Shown here in pieces: positions 44,673 through 54,200 of a stretch of DNA of 64,000 bases. A program made the translations under genes and the position numbers. The notes beneath the pieces are model-generated. The model ran no database searches. It worked only from the letters and a program-made list of their open reading frames with translations, and was not told the origin of the DNA. The stretch lies in NCBI RefSeq assembly GCF_003610355.1, contig NZ_RAPY01000001.1, forward strand, positions 2,348,500 to 2,412,499, given 5' to 3'. Origin of the DNA: Sphingobacterium detergens (GTDB lineage: Bacteria; Bacteroidota; Bacteroidia; Sphingobacteriales; Sphingobacteriaceae). Position 1 is the stretch's first letter. Each line of letters opens with the position of its first letter.

Positions 44673-46391
44673 ATGAAAAGTAAAATATCAAATAACGTGA
44701 GGAAAAATTTATCCGGTCTGGCCGTATTCTGCCTATTATTGACCAGTTTCTCATCCTGCTCCTCGAAAGATGAACAGATGGCTCCTGTTGAAGAGGGCGC
44801 AGTATTGAAAGTTGGTGTAAAAGGAATAGAAGAAGTCGTAGCCGGCGGGACGGGAAGCAGTCTTAGATTGTCCAACAAGGGAAATACAGACATTAGTAGG
44901 CAGTCGCTGGTATCATTGGGTGGCGTAGATGCATTTGTGGATTTTGGAGAGGGTACAGTCAGTCAGGATGCTCCAGTAACAGCCAAGGTGAGCTCAACGG
45001 ATACATTAAGTAAAAAAGCGGCTTCAGGTACGACCAAAGCAGTAACATCTTCTTTAATGGAAAATGGCACTAAATTTCGGCTTCTGATTTATGATGCTGC
45101 TAATGTTTTGGTAGTGAATCAAGTTGTAACTTCAGGAACCGATCCACAAATCAAGGTGGACGCCAATAAGCAATATACTTGGTATGCGGTATCCGTAAAT
45201 GAAAAGAATGCGAATGTTCCGGATATAAATGGAGCCGGTGTTATCTCCCGTACGGGAATCGAGAACAAAGATGTGCTATATGTATCCGGCACAATCAGCA
45301 CTGTAAATGGAGCAAATTACCTGGATATTGTGTTCAAGCGCATGACCGCTCGAATTCAAGTGAAATTAAATGTCAGAGGACTTTTTGCCAGAATCGAAAA
45401 CAGTACGAGCATATCACTTGTTAAAAACAGCACAAATACAACAGTTCTGCAAATGGGTGATTTGAATATCCTAACTGGGCAGTTTAATAATGTGGTGGAT
45501 GTGGATAAGGCCGTACTGGCGAATTCAATGGTGGAGGAAAGTGGAAACCCTAGCAATACAGTTAAAATTGCCAATTTCTTCACATTGAATACGACAACGA
45601 TCCCCGCGAATAGTTTCAAAATGAAATTTAACACGTTGAAAGTAACATTGGATGATTCGCGTGTAAGAACGTTTACTCCACAAATTTACACTTATCCTGG
45701 TGCATATACTCCAACAATAGGTGCTACTTATGGATTGAATATCCGTCTTATTGAATCTCCTGTTAAAGTTAAAGGCGTTTTGTGGGCACGATCCAATCTG
45801 GTGTATAGCGCAACTGAAATGGATCATTATAGATTAAAATCCAATCCAGGCGGGTCAACTCCAGCGACAAAGGATACTGAATTCTGGAACTGGAAATCTT
45901 CTACACCGACAGGGGCCGCAGGTAGCACTGACCCTTGTTCTACAGTATATCCAGCAGGTACTTGGCGTATGTCTACCAAGCAAGAGTGGGAATCAATAGG
46001 GCAACCTAATGATAAACAAGAGGTATTGGGATTATTCTGGGGGGCACAATATGCCTACAAATGGAATAGAGACAGTGACTATCCATCGAATCCAGCTTAT
46101 GATGACAATGACCTTACGTTATCATTTGGTGGATACCGTACTAAGCCAAGCACATTGGGTGGATCGACATCTGTAGTAGGGAGCCCGGGTGGTATCGCTT
46201 TGGGTGCTTTTGCCAGTGGGGAATGTCATTATTGGACTTCCGACAATAGAGACTCCAATACTGCATATGCAGTGAAGTCCGCATTTACAAGGGTTGCCTG
46301 GCTATTCTCTTGGGGAAATGTGACTTACCCTAATCTCAATAAAGCCGAGGGTAGAAACATCCGTTGTGTAAGACAAATTGTTAATAATTAA
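44673..46391 (+). CDS. Fimbrillin-family (Mfa/FimB-like) surface lipoprotein with FISUMP-type C-terminus
   Basis: 572 residues. Lipoprotein signal ending TSFSSC (Cys about 29). The body begins with fimbrillin-like beta domains (about 45-350): FRLLIYDAANVLVV, QYTWYAVSVNE, KRMTARIQVKLNVRG. The C-terminal ~200 residues contain VKGVLWARSNLVYS, YPAGTWRMSTKQEWES, YWTSDNRDS and GRNIRCVRQ, the FISUMP/Fib_succ_major pattern. It is likely a cell-surface adhesion or fimbrial subunit, exported and cleaved. Followed by a possible terminator at 46453. Confidence 0.88.
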   Translation: MKSKISNNVRKNLSGLAVFCLLLTSFSSCSSKDEQMAPVEEGAVLKVGVKGIEEVVAGGTGSSLRLSNKGNTDISRQSLVSLGGVDAFVDFGEGTVSQDAPVTAKVSSTDTLSKKAASGTTKAVTSSLMENGTKFRLLIYDAANVLVVNQVVTSGTDPQIKVDANKQYTWYAVSVNEKNANVPDINGAGVISRTGIENKDVLYVSGTISTVNGANYLDIVFKRMTARIQVKLNVRGLFARIENSTSISLVKNSTNTTVLQMGDLNILTGQFNNVVDVDKAVLANSMVEESGNPSNTVKIANFFTLNTTTIPANSFKMKFNTLKVTLDDSRVRTFTPQIYTYPGAYTPTIGATYGLNIRLIESPVKVKGVLWARSNLVYSATEMDHYRLKSNPGGSTPATKDTEFWNWKSSTPTGAAGSTDPCSTVYPAGTWRMSTKQEWESIGQPNDKQEVLGLFWGAQYAYKWNRDSDYPSNPAYDDNDLTLSFGGYRTKPSTLGGSTSVVGSPGGIALGAFASGECHYWTSDNRDSNTAYAVKSAFTRVAWLFSWGNVTYPNLNKAEGRNIRCVRQIVNN

Positions 46392-46774
46392 ATTAATAAA
46401 AGCTTTAAATCTATAAGCTTTTGAAATGGCAGAAGTCTTTATTTTAATTTTGCCCCTGGGATATTATTCCCGGGGGTAGAATTAAATTAGATTGGATTTA
46501 ATCCCAATTTTTTTTGTAAAAACGTTTAAAAATTAAACTTTATGCTATCATTGTTCTATCAGAATTTCAGTCATATTATGCCTTACGCACTTTAAATATC
46601 ATCCCATTTCAGCAGATCGATCGTGTTATCCACATAATCTTTTATCTGCGAAAGGATACTGCTCCCTATTGCTCACAAAAAAGATATCTCCGAAAATATT
46701 TTTTGTAAAACAGCCATATTCCACTCCACCACAAGATCAAAAAAACATTTATCACCTTACTCGAACACATGCCG
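46392..46774. other. Intergenic stretch after the fimbrillin gene
   Basis: Two short inverted repeats lie near the fimbrillin stop (46398-46422, 46453-46476). No other gene recognised before the decayed PhnB copy. Confidence 0.5.
46453..46476 (+). terminator. Possible terminator after the fimbrillin lipoprotein gene
   Basis: CCCCTGGGA and TCCCGGGGG pair with one wobble around a 6-nt loop, 62 bp after the stop. No long T-run follows. Confidence 0.45.
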
Positions 46775-47100
46775 TAAAAGCACTTTCGATGATCATTCGG
46801 GTCTATAGGTGAACTCACATAGATTGGACGCTTCAACGATATGCCTCCACAGGAAGGCCTGCCTACTTTGAATAAGGTAATTAGCGACTAGGTTATACAC
46901 ACATGGTCTATCATCGGGAACACTGTTCTAATGAGAAGTAACACCGATGGTGAATGAGCTCTTTTATTCGTGCAGGGAAACAATTTCTCTATATCTGTTG
47001 ATACGGAAGAAAAGAAGAAATAGGTTATTCAACAGGCTCAGGAGGCGGGTAGATACCTTCCTGGTTTTTTATTTTGGAATGGTTACCGAAAAGTAAAGTT
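46775..47100 (+). pseudogene. Decayed PhnB-like gene
   Basis: Fragments of the PhnB pattern appear in all three forward frames in the right order: IGRFNDMPPQEG near 46820, HTWSIIGNTVLM near 46907, GNNFSISVDTEEKK near 46977, RLFNRL near 47022 and FGMVTEK near 47074. Internal stops and frameshifts interrupt it. The order and spacing fit the family. Confidence 0.7.
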
Positions 47101-47210
47101 AGGTGTCAACAGGATCATTAGTTTTCTAACCTAACCGCAAAGATAAATTATTCTCTTTATTCAAAAAATCTAAAAAACAGGCTGTGATTCCGGCATATTA
47201 GTGGGAAAGC

Positions 47211-47241
47211 AACGGTTTTTGGCAATATGCCAAAAACCGTT
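47211..47241. terminator. Hairpin at the end of the TlpA/Sus operon
   Basis: A perfect 14-bp inverted repeat, AACGGTTTTTGGCA / TGCCAAAAACCGTT, with a 3-nt loop. It lies 25 bp beyond the TlpA remnant stop. Probable terminator for the reverse-strand operon; no strong U-run follows. Confidence 0.55.
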
Positions 47242-47265
47242 ATAAAAGAATAAATCCAACGCAAT

Positions 47266-47466
47266 CTATTTGTTATTCAAGGCCTTCATCAACTGATTAT
47301 ATGTTTCGTCATTGCTGGGTCTCGGAGCATCATTATCTAGTATTTTACCATTCCTGCCGATGATTACATATCTTGGAATACCGGAAATATTGAATGCCTT
47401 GGCAACAACACTTTTGGTTCCACCTTTTGACAAAAGATGAACGCCCTCGATCTTATCATTCGACTG
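47266..47466 (-). pseudogene. C-terminal TlpA-family remnant
   Basis: 67 codons in the same frame as the gene at 47467, directly after its TAG. They read like the end of a thioredoxin domain: GVHLLSKGGTKSVVAKAFNI, SGIPRYVIIG and DAPRPSNDE. The Trx CxxC half is missing. It looks like a deletion remnant of a third TlpA gene, or a readthrough extension. Confidence 0.7.
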
Positions 47467-48603
47467 CTATTTGATAATTTTGCTCAATTCCTTTTCAATG
47501 TCCTCTCCACGCAGGTCTTTTGCGATAATAGCTCCTTCGGGATTGATCAGGAAATTACGTGGTATTGCCATGACCCCGTATTTTAGGGCCGCATCATTTT
47601 TATACCCTTTTAAATCGCTTAACTGGACCCAGGACATTTTGTCTTCTTTAATCGCTTTTAGCCAATGCTCTTTCTTGCTATCTATTGAAACCGCAACAAC
47701 TTCGAAATTTTTGTCTTTATACTTTTGGTAAATTTCATTAATGAATGGCATTTCAGAACGGCAAGGTCCGCACCAGCTGGCCCAAAAGTCAAGTAAAACA
47801 TACTTGCCTTTAAAGGAAGAAAAAGAAACAACCACCCCTTTGTCATTGGCCATCACAAAATCAATGGCATGCTTTCCGATGTCAACCGTTTTTTGAGCAT
47901 CTAATTGAGCCTGAAGAGCCTTCGCTAATGACAAACTTCGAACAGCTGTGCTCAACTTATTGAAACGCTCTTCAAACTTTGGATTTTCAACCCCCATTTG
48001 ATTGCTGACAATAAGGAGACTGGCAAAAGAATTTGGATGTGTATCAAGAAACCTCAACTCAGCATCTTCTATCGCTTTAGCCATGCTGCTGTATTTTGGT
48101 CCGAGCTCTTTATTGGCCTCCGAGTGACCAGCGGCAGCATTTTCCATCATCTTTTTTGAAATTAAATCTGCTTTTTGCTGAAGCGGCTTGATGATATCCA
48201 ATAAAACCAAATAATCGGTCTGAACAGGGCCTCCTGTAATACGGGCTTGCTTGATATTGGGTCCGGTAACATGGAATTCAGCATTTTGAAGCATAAATTC
48301 CTGCTGATCCAGTTTATGATAATTTTTCCAGTCTAGTGGATCCAGTTCCTTTCCGAGGGCAGTCATATGCAATTTAGCACTTACCATATCACTTGCAAGT
48401 TTGCCTTTTAATATAAAATTGCCATTTTTGACATAGGTCGAATCTACAATAAACTCTTTTAGACCATTCGGATTCATATAACGCAAAAAGACTTTATATC
48501 CTTCGTGATCGCCGGACAATTTTCCTTTAATAAGGTAAGCGTCCTGAGTGTAACCATAGAGCCCAATTAGGCTCATGATGGTAAATAATACAATCTTTAT
48601 CAT
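47467..48603 (-). CDS. TlpA-family thioredoxin with DUF4369 domain (copy 2 of the Sus locus)
   Basis: 378 residues. Signal peptide (about 1-19, SLIGLYGYTQ). DUF4369-like beta domain, central helices, then thioredoxin domain: WASWCGPCRSEMPF near residue 280, and AIPRNFLINPEGAI. Last intact gene of the reverse-strand uptake operon, 27 nt after the next copy. Closely similar in layout to 48631 but diverged. It would handle disulfides of periplasmic or surface proteins. Confidence 0.93.
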   Translation of the reverse strand: MIKIVLFTIMSLIGLYGYTQDAYLIKGKLSGDHEGYKVFLRYMNPNGLKEFIVDSTYVKNGNFILKGKLASDMVSAKLHMTALGKELDPLDWKNYHKLDQQEFMLQNAEFHVTGPNIKQARITGGPVQTDYLVLLDIIKPLQQKADLISKKMMENAAAGHSEANKELGPKYSSMAKAIEDAELRFLDTHPNSFASLLIVSNQMGVENPKFEERFNKLSTAVRSLSLAKALQAQLDAQKTVDIGKHAIDFVMANDKGVVVSFSSFKGKYVLLDFWASWCGPCRSEMPFINEIYQKYKDKNFEVVAVSIDSKKEHWLKAIKEDKMSWVQLSDLKGYKNDAALKYGVMAIPRNFLINPEGAIIAKDLRGEDIEKELSKIIK

Positions 48604-48630
48604 GTGTTTTTATTTGTAGTGTTGAATAGA

Positions 48631-49773
48631 TTAATTTACATCCAGAACCTCAGCAAGTCTTTTGTCAAGTGCTTCTCCCTTTAGTTCTTTGCCAATAATA
48701 ACACCATTGGGATCGATCAAAAAGTTTTGTGGAATACCTGTAATACCGTAAAGAATCGCTGCCTGATTTTTAAGACCTTTTAAATCACTTAACTGTATCC
48801 AGGGGATTCCATCTTGTTTGATGGCTTTTAGCCAGGCTTCTTTTTTACTATCCATGGAGACTGCAACGATCTCAAAATTTTCACTTTTATATTTTTCGTA
48901 TACTTTGATCATATGGGGGTGAAGATCCCGGCAGGGACTGCACCAGCTGGCCCAAAAATCAAGCAATACATACTTACCTTTGAAAGACGACAAGGAGACA
49001 GGTTGTCCCTGTGTACTATTTAGGGTAAAGTCTAATGCCCTGTTGCCGGCAGCAACAACTTGGGTTGCTTTCAGTGTGGAATCCATTTCTTTTCCAAGGT
49101 CTGAATTTTGAACACGTGGGCTTAGTGCATTAAATTGAGACTCAAAATCGGGATGATCAATACCACCTTTCATTGCAATCAGATAGAGACTCACAAAGGA
49201 ATCGGGGTGGCTGATTCTAAAGTTATTTTCTATCTGGTCTATTTCGGCAGTAATTGGCTTCATTTTTGGCCAAAGTGCCTCCGCAGCCTTCTCTCGCCCG
49301 CTTCTACTAAGTTTTAAAGACTGTTGAGAGAGTAACTGCATCCTTTCTTTCCAGGGCTTTAGCTGTTCATTCAGCAAGTTAAAATCCGCTTGTACTTTAC
49401 CGCCTGTTACATGGGCTTCTTTGATCGTTGGGCCCGATAATTGAAAGCTGTCGTTTTCGAGCATAATATATTGCAGGTCTCTTTCATAATATTTCCAATA
49501 TTCGGAAAGATCTACATTTTCATTAGGCTCACTCAGAATCAATATGGCCCGTTCTACATCTTTAAATAACTTGCCTTCAAATTTGAACACGCCGTTTTTG
49601 ACAAAAGTGGAGTCTTTTATCGGGTCTTTCAACCCTTCTGGATTAGGATACTGCAAAAGTACTTTTTTCCCGTCATGATGGCTAGAAAGTTGGCCTTGTA
49701 TAGAGAAAGATTGCTGCGCATTGGCACAAAGCGCAGCCAGGCTAGCTAATGTAGCGATTGTAATTTTTATCAT
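48631..49773 (-). CDS. TlpA-family thioredoxin with DUF4369 domain (copy 1 of the Sus locus)
   Basis: 380 residues with signal peptide (ALCANAQQ, cleavage near 20). DUF4369-like N-domain (DGKKVLLQYPNPEGLKDP), then thioredoxin with WASWCSPCRDLHPH and ITGIPQNFLIDPNG. Starts 34 nt after the SusD stop. Tandem TlpA genes beside SusC/D pairs are common in Sphingobacteriaceae. The reason for two copies is unclear. Confidence 0.93.
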   Translation of the reverse strand: MIKITIATLASLAALCANAQQSFSIQGQLSSHHDGKKVLLQYPNPEGLKDPIKDSTFVKNGVFKFEGKLFKDVERAILILSEPNENVDLSEYWKYYERDLQYIMLENDSFQLSGPTIKEAHVTGGKVQADFNLLNEQLKPWKERMQLLSQQSLKLSRSGREKAAEALWPKMKPITAEIDQIENNFRISHPDSFVSLYLIAMKGGIDHPDFESQFNALSPRVQNSDLGKEMDSTLKATQVVAAGNRALDFTLNSTQGQPVSLSSFKGKYVLLDFWASWCSPCRDLHPHMIKVYEKYKSENFEIVAVSMDSKKEAWLKAIKQDGIPWIQLSDLKGLKNQAAILYGITGIPQNFLIDPNGVIIGKELKGEALDKRLAEVLDVN

Positions 49774-49807
49774 TTTTCAATTATTTAAATGAAACTTATA
49801 TGTTTTT

Positions 49808-51250
49808 TTAAGGGTTATTTTCCATTCCGGGGTTTTGATCCATTACTTTTTGTGGAAAGCGCAACACGAAACGTTCGGGTTTAAGTGTAAATGTACCGGC
49901 GACAGCCCCCGTCGCTGCATAAAGTGTGTGGGTATAAGTTTTGGCCTTGAATAAGGGATCGACAGACAGTCTCCGCATATCAAACCATCGGTATCCACTC
50001 AGGGCAAACTCCCGTATACGTTCTTCCAATATAAAGTTGAGTAGTGCAAGCTGTTGCCCTGCAATTGCTGCCGGAACAACTGCATTGACTGATGGCATTC
50101 TGCTTTTTCGCAACTGTTCTACATCGGCCTTTGCTCCCGTCAAATCGCCTAATCTTGCTTTACACTCAGCCCGTAATAAGTACAGGTCCGGAAGCAAGAT
50201 TCCATACTGAAAGGATGTGGGTCCCATTTTGCGAAGCAATCCAGCGGGATATTCCGGTCCATAATAGGCATTCCTTGAATAAAACTTAAGTCGTAAATCA
50301 GTGCTTTCAAAAAGGCTCACAGTCTTTTTGTCGATCACAAACTCATTATAGAAGAAGGTCCAAAAATTACTGGATTGTTTATTATAAACGCACTCTTTAT
50401 TGTTTACAGCACTTGGATAGGAAGGTCCATAAGATCCTATCGGCAAAAACTCACCTCCGGGAGCCAAGGTTTTATTGTAGTCATATAATGCTAAAGGAAT
50501 GGCCGAATTTGCTACCGCCAAAAGTGAAGCATCAAAATGCGGCAAAGCTAATTCGGGCTTACCCATAAAAAGGTAGACCTTGCCCAGCAAGCCTTCGGCC
50601 GCAGCTTTCGACATGCGCATGGAATGAGTTGTCTTTGCCGGCAAATCAGGTATCGCCTTATTTAAATCATTAATGATAAACTCGTAGACCTCTTTAACAC
50701 TGGCCCGTGTAAATTGATTAGCCGTAACATCGGCTTTGGTCAAAATTGGAAACCCGGGATCTGTCCCAGCCGTATTGACATCGTAAGGTTTACCAAAATA
50801 ATTCACTAACAGAAAATAAGTCCAAGCTCTTCCAGCCGTAGCTTCGGCAGCAATGGACCGTTTCTGTTGTGCTGTGCCATCAGTGGCTGCCGGCAGTTCT
50901 TGGATGATCTTATTGAAGGTGTAGATATTTTTCATCGGCATATCCATCTCAGTAGCATTCTCCGAAGCTTCATAAATAACAGCGTCCCATCGAAATAGGC
51001 GTTGTGTTTTTAGACTAGCTCCATCGAAATAAGGCTGAACAGCTGCTATTTCATCACTCATGGCCACCTGGGAGTTGGTACTGATATTGATCATGTCGAG
51101 ATTATTCAGCAGTAGGTCATAATCTGAAACTTTCTGCGCTATCAAACGTCCTTTTGGTGTGACTTCCAAAAAATCCTTTTTACAGGCGGAGGTAAAACTT
51201 ATAGCAGCCGCCAGAACTACCCCAATTTTAAATCTTTTTGTCATTGTCAT
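49808..51250 (-). CDS. RagB/SusD-family outer-membrane nutrient-binding lipoprotein
   Basis: 480 residues. Lipoprotein signal ending FTSAC (Cys near 23), then KKDFLEVTPKGRL, the standard SusD start. Tetratricopeptide-like helices and SusD C-terminal segments follow: YLLRAECKARLGDLTGAKADVEQ and REFALSGYRWFDMRRL near the end. It caps the SusC channel and binds ligand at the surface. 10 nt downstream of SusC. The substrate is not evident, as no glycosidase or peptidase gene is adjacent. Confidence 0.95.
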   Translation of the reverse strand: MTMTKRFKIGVVLAAAISFTSACKKDFLEVTPKGRLIAQKVSDYDLLLNNLDMINISTNSQVAMSDEIAAVQPYFDGASLKTQRLFRWDAVIYEASENATEMDMPMKNIYTFNKIIQELPAATDGTAQQKRSIAAEATAGRAWTYFLLVNYFGKPYDVNTAGTDPGFPILTKADVTANQFTRASVKEVYEFIINDLNKAIPDLPAKTTHSMRMSKAAAEGLLGKVYLFMGKPELALPHFDASLLAVANSAIPLALYDYNKTLAPGGEFLPIGSYGPSYPSAVNNKECVYNKQSSNFWTFFYNEFVIDKKTVSLFESTDLRLKFYSRNAYYGPEYPAGLLRKMGPTSFQYGILLPDLYLLRAECKARLGDLTGAKADVEQLRKSRMPSVNAVVPAAIAGQQLALLNFILEERIREFALSGYRWFDMRRLSVDPLFKAKTYTHTLYAATGAVAGTFTLKPERFVLRFPQKVMDQNPGMENNP

Positions 51251-51260
51251 CTGCTTTACA

Positions 51261-54200
51261 TTAAAATTTTACATTTACTCCGAATGAAAGAGTCCCCTGG
51301 CTAAATAGCATACTGCGTATACCAGTTGTGGCATCAATAAATTCAGGATCAATATCTTCCTTATTGGCCTTCCACAGCATCAGGTTCGATAGCTGCATCC
51401 GTAATGTAATTTGCTCGGTATGCAATTTATTCATTAAGGATTCCGGCAAGCTATACCCGAGGGTAATATCCCGCAATTTTATATAAGACGCGCTGATTAC
51501 ATTGACATCTGCATAGGTGTAATATTGAATATCGCGACGGGTATAGCTCAACGAAGAATTAGAAACATAGGATGGAATATTGGTATTCAATTCGTCTCCG
51601 GGCTGCTTCCATCGCTTGGCAAAGTCACTATGCAGATTTCCGGTTGTTAACCCATCCCGAAGGGCATTAGCGTGATACAGCCGATCGGTATAGACGGTAT
51701 TTACATCACTCCGCATCACATGTCCCAGGTTAAAAATTGCATTGGCACTTAAAGTCAGTCTTTTATAGTTAAAAACGTTGGCCATTCCACCGCTCCAGAT
51801 GGGTTGATAGGTGCCCTTGAAAATCACATCTGCCGCCTTCGCCGCATTGGGTGTTTTGGTCACAGAGCCATCCGCAAGGCGTATCTGTGGATCTCCCAGT
51901 TCATCCAATCCGACAAAATTGTAGGCAAAGAGTGCAAAAGCCGGAAACCCTTCCAGATAATTTTGCCAAATGCGGTCCATACCAGAGTTGATCTGTGACT
52001 CTACATTTAGTTTTGTGATCTTATTTTTATTGTAGGCAACATTAAAGACAGTGCTCCACTTAAAGTCGCCTTTTTTAATATTTAGGGTATTTAAACTCAG
52101 CTCAATTCCTCTATTCTGCATGTCACCAAGATTTCCGATGATTGTGGAATAGCCACTAAAAGCATTGGTTGGAAAAACACCGAGCATATCCGTTGTCTTT
52201 TTTTGGTAAAGGTCAACTGTACCACTGACACGGTTGTCAAATAGTCCAAAATCAATCCCCAGATTTATATTTTTCGTGCTTTCCCAAGTAAGTTTTGAAT
52301 TGGCGGGTGTGCCGACCACAACGCCTGTACCACCCGGTAAATTGCCATTCTGAATGGCGTTTAAGATATCCTGCGAAGCTGCGATACCGGGGTCGGGTGA
52401 GTTACCGGTCAATCCATAAGTAGCCCGGAGGGCTAAATTATCCAACCATTTTGTGCTGGCCATAAAGCTTTCGGAGCTCATGATCCATTTCCCACCGATG
52501 CTCCAGACAGGTCTGTTCTGAGCGGATCTGTCAAGCCCAAATAGATTACTTTTGTCTATACGAAAACTACTGTTCACTGCGTACTTGCGATTGTAATTGT
52601 ACGCAAGATTAGCATAATAGGAAACAAACCGGGTCAGTAACTCGGTCCGTGTAAAGTAGTCGTTGCTCAATAGACTTTGGCTCCCACGATTTGGCATGAC
52701 AGGATCTGCGAGACCTTTGACACCAAGTGTCACATAGTCAATAGCGCCATAAGTCTGTAGGAGTTCGTTGTATCCTCTGACCGTGCTGCCATTGTAATTA
52801 ACCAATAGTTCCTGTGCTTCATGCCCTACTAATGCACTTAGCTGATGCATGTCCTCATCCCAGTTCTTGTTATAGCTCAATTGATTCCTTACCGTCCAAC
52901 TCTGCCTATTTTGATTATTGATACTATATTTTCCACCATTATTGGGCAGGTAATAAACAGGAGTGGATTCTACCGTCGGTGCAACAGTAAATTGCACAAG
53001 CTCGTTCCGAACCAGGTAGCTCCGGATATCATCGTAGATCTCTGTTTTTCCTGTTCCTTTTGTATAGCCATAGGTACCTTCAAGTTTCAATCCATCCCAG
53101 AGCTTTATACTTAGGCCAAGTACATTGCGGCTCAGGAAATTATTGCTTTCGGTATGGCCATAATTGGTTTCATCCAAAGGATTGTAATCCAAGCTAATTC
53201 TGCTGCGTGCTTCAAAATCGTTTCGTACCTCTTCACTGACTTCACCCATGTAGGGCATGGACAGATTTCTCCCTAACTCGTCCCGAAGCAATTGATAAGG
53301 ATAAAAATTCGGCGTAATCTGAACATTCCTCTTTGCACTGTTAACGCCATAGGTAAGGTCATTAATAAGATTCAGCTGAATAAACTTACCGACCTGTAGA
53401 TCTTGACGAAGATTGAGTTTATAGGTATTACTCTTCTCACCGGGCTGGCTACTGACCAAATTTGTGTAGGCTCCAGAGCCATACGCTGAATAAGCTTTTC
53501 CACCTTTCGAAAACGACAGTGTATGATTCATTAGGGATGCATTTCTATAAACTAGATCCCTGATCTGCTTCCTATTATCTATTGTTGCCAGACTATCCAG
53601 ACGTTCTTTTGCGGCAGCAGAACTAATCAGTCCCCGGGCCAGATCATATTGAATCTGCTGATGAGGTGCAACACCGCTACCACCAGACACATATGGAAAT
53701 ACACTTTCCCAAGGATAGATCTCCGCATCAAATGTTTCATTTGCTGCCTGTATAAATTCTTTACTATTGAGGGTTTTAAAATAATTAAGATCCGGTCTAC
53801 CCTGGAAATTGACAAATGCATCATAGTTTATCCTTAGTTTATCATCATTGGATCCTTTTTTTGTCGTGATGACGATGACGCCATTGGAAGCCCTTGCTCC
53901 CCAAATGGAGGCGGCTGTCGCATCCTTGAGCACCGTAATGTCAGCGACATCTTGTGGATTGATACTGGACACATCATCAATAGGTATACCATCAACCACA
54001 AAGAGCGGATTTCTGTTGGTGCCAACATATCCATTGCCTTCCGGGCTGCGTACACCAATCGTCGACAGTCCACGAACAAGAAATGGATTTTGTGAAGCAT
54101 TTGGCGCATTATTGACTGTCAGCCCCGCAACTAATCCATCAAGACGCTGCAATATATTCATGCTGCCGGTTCGATTTTCTAGGATGGTCATATTAGGCTT

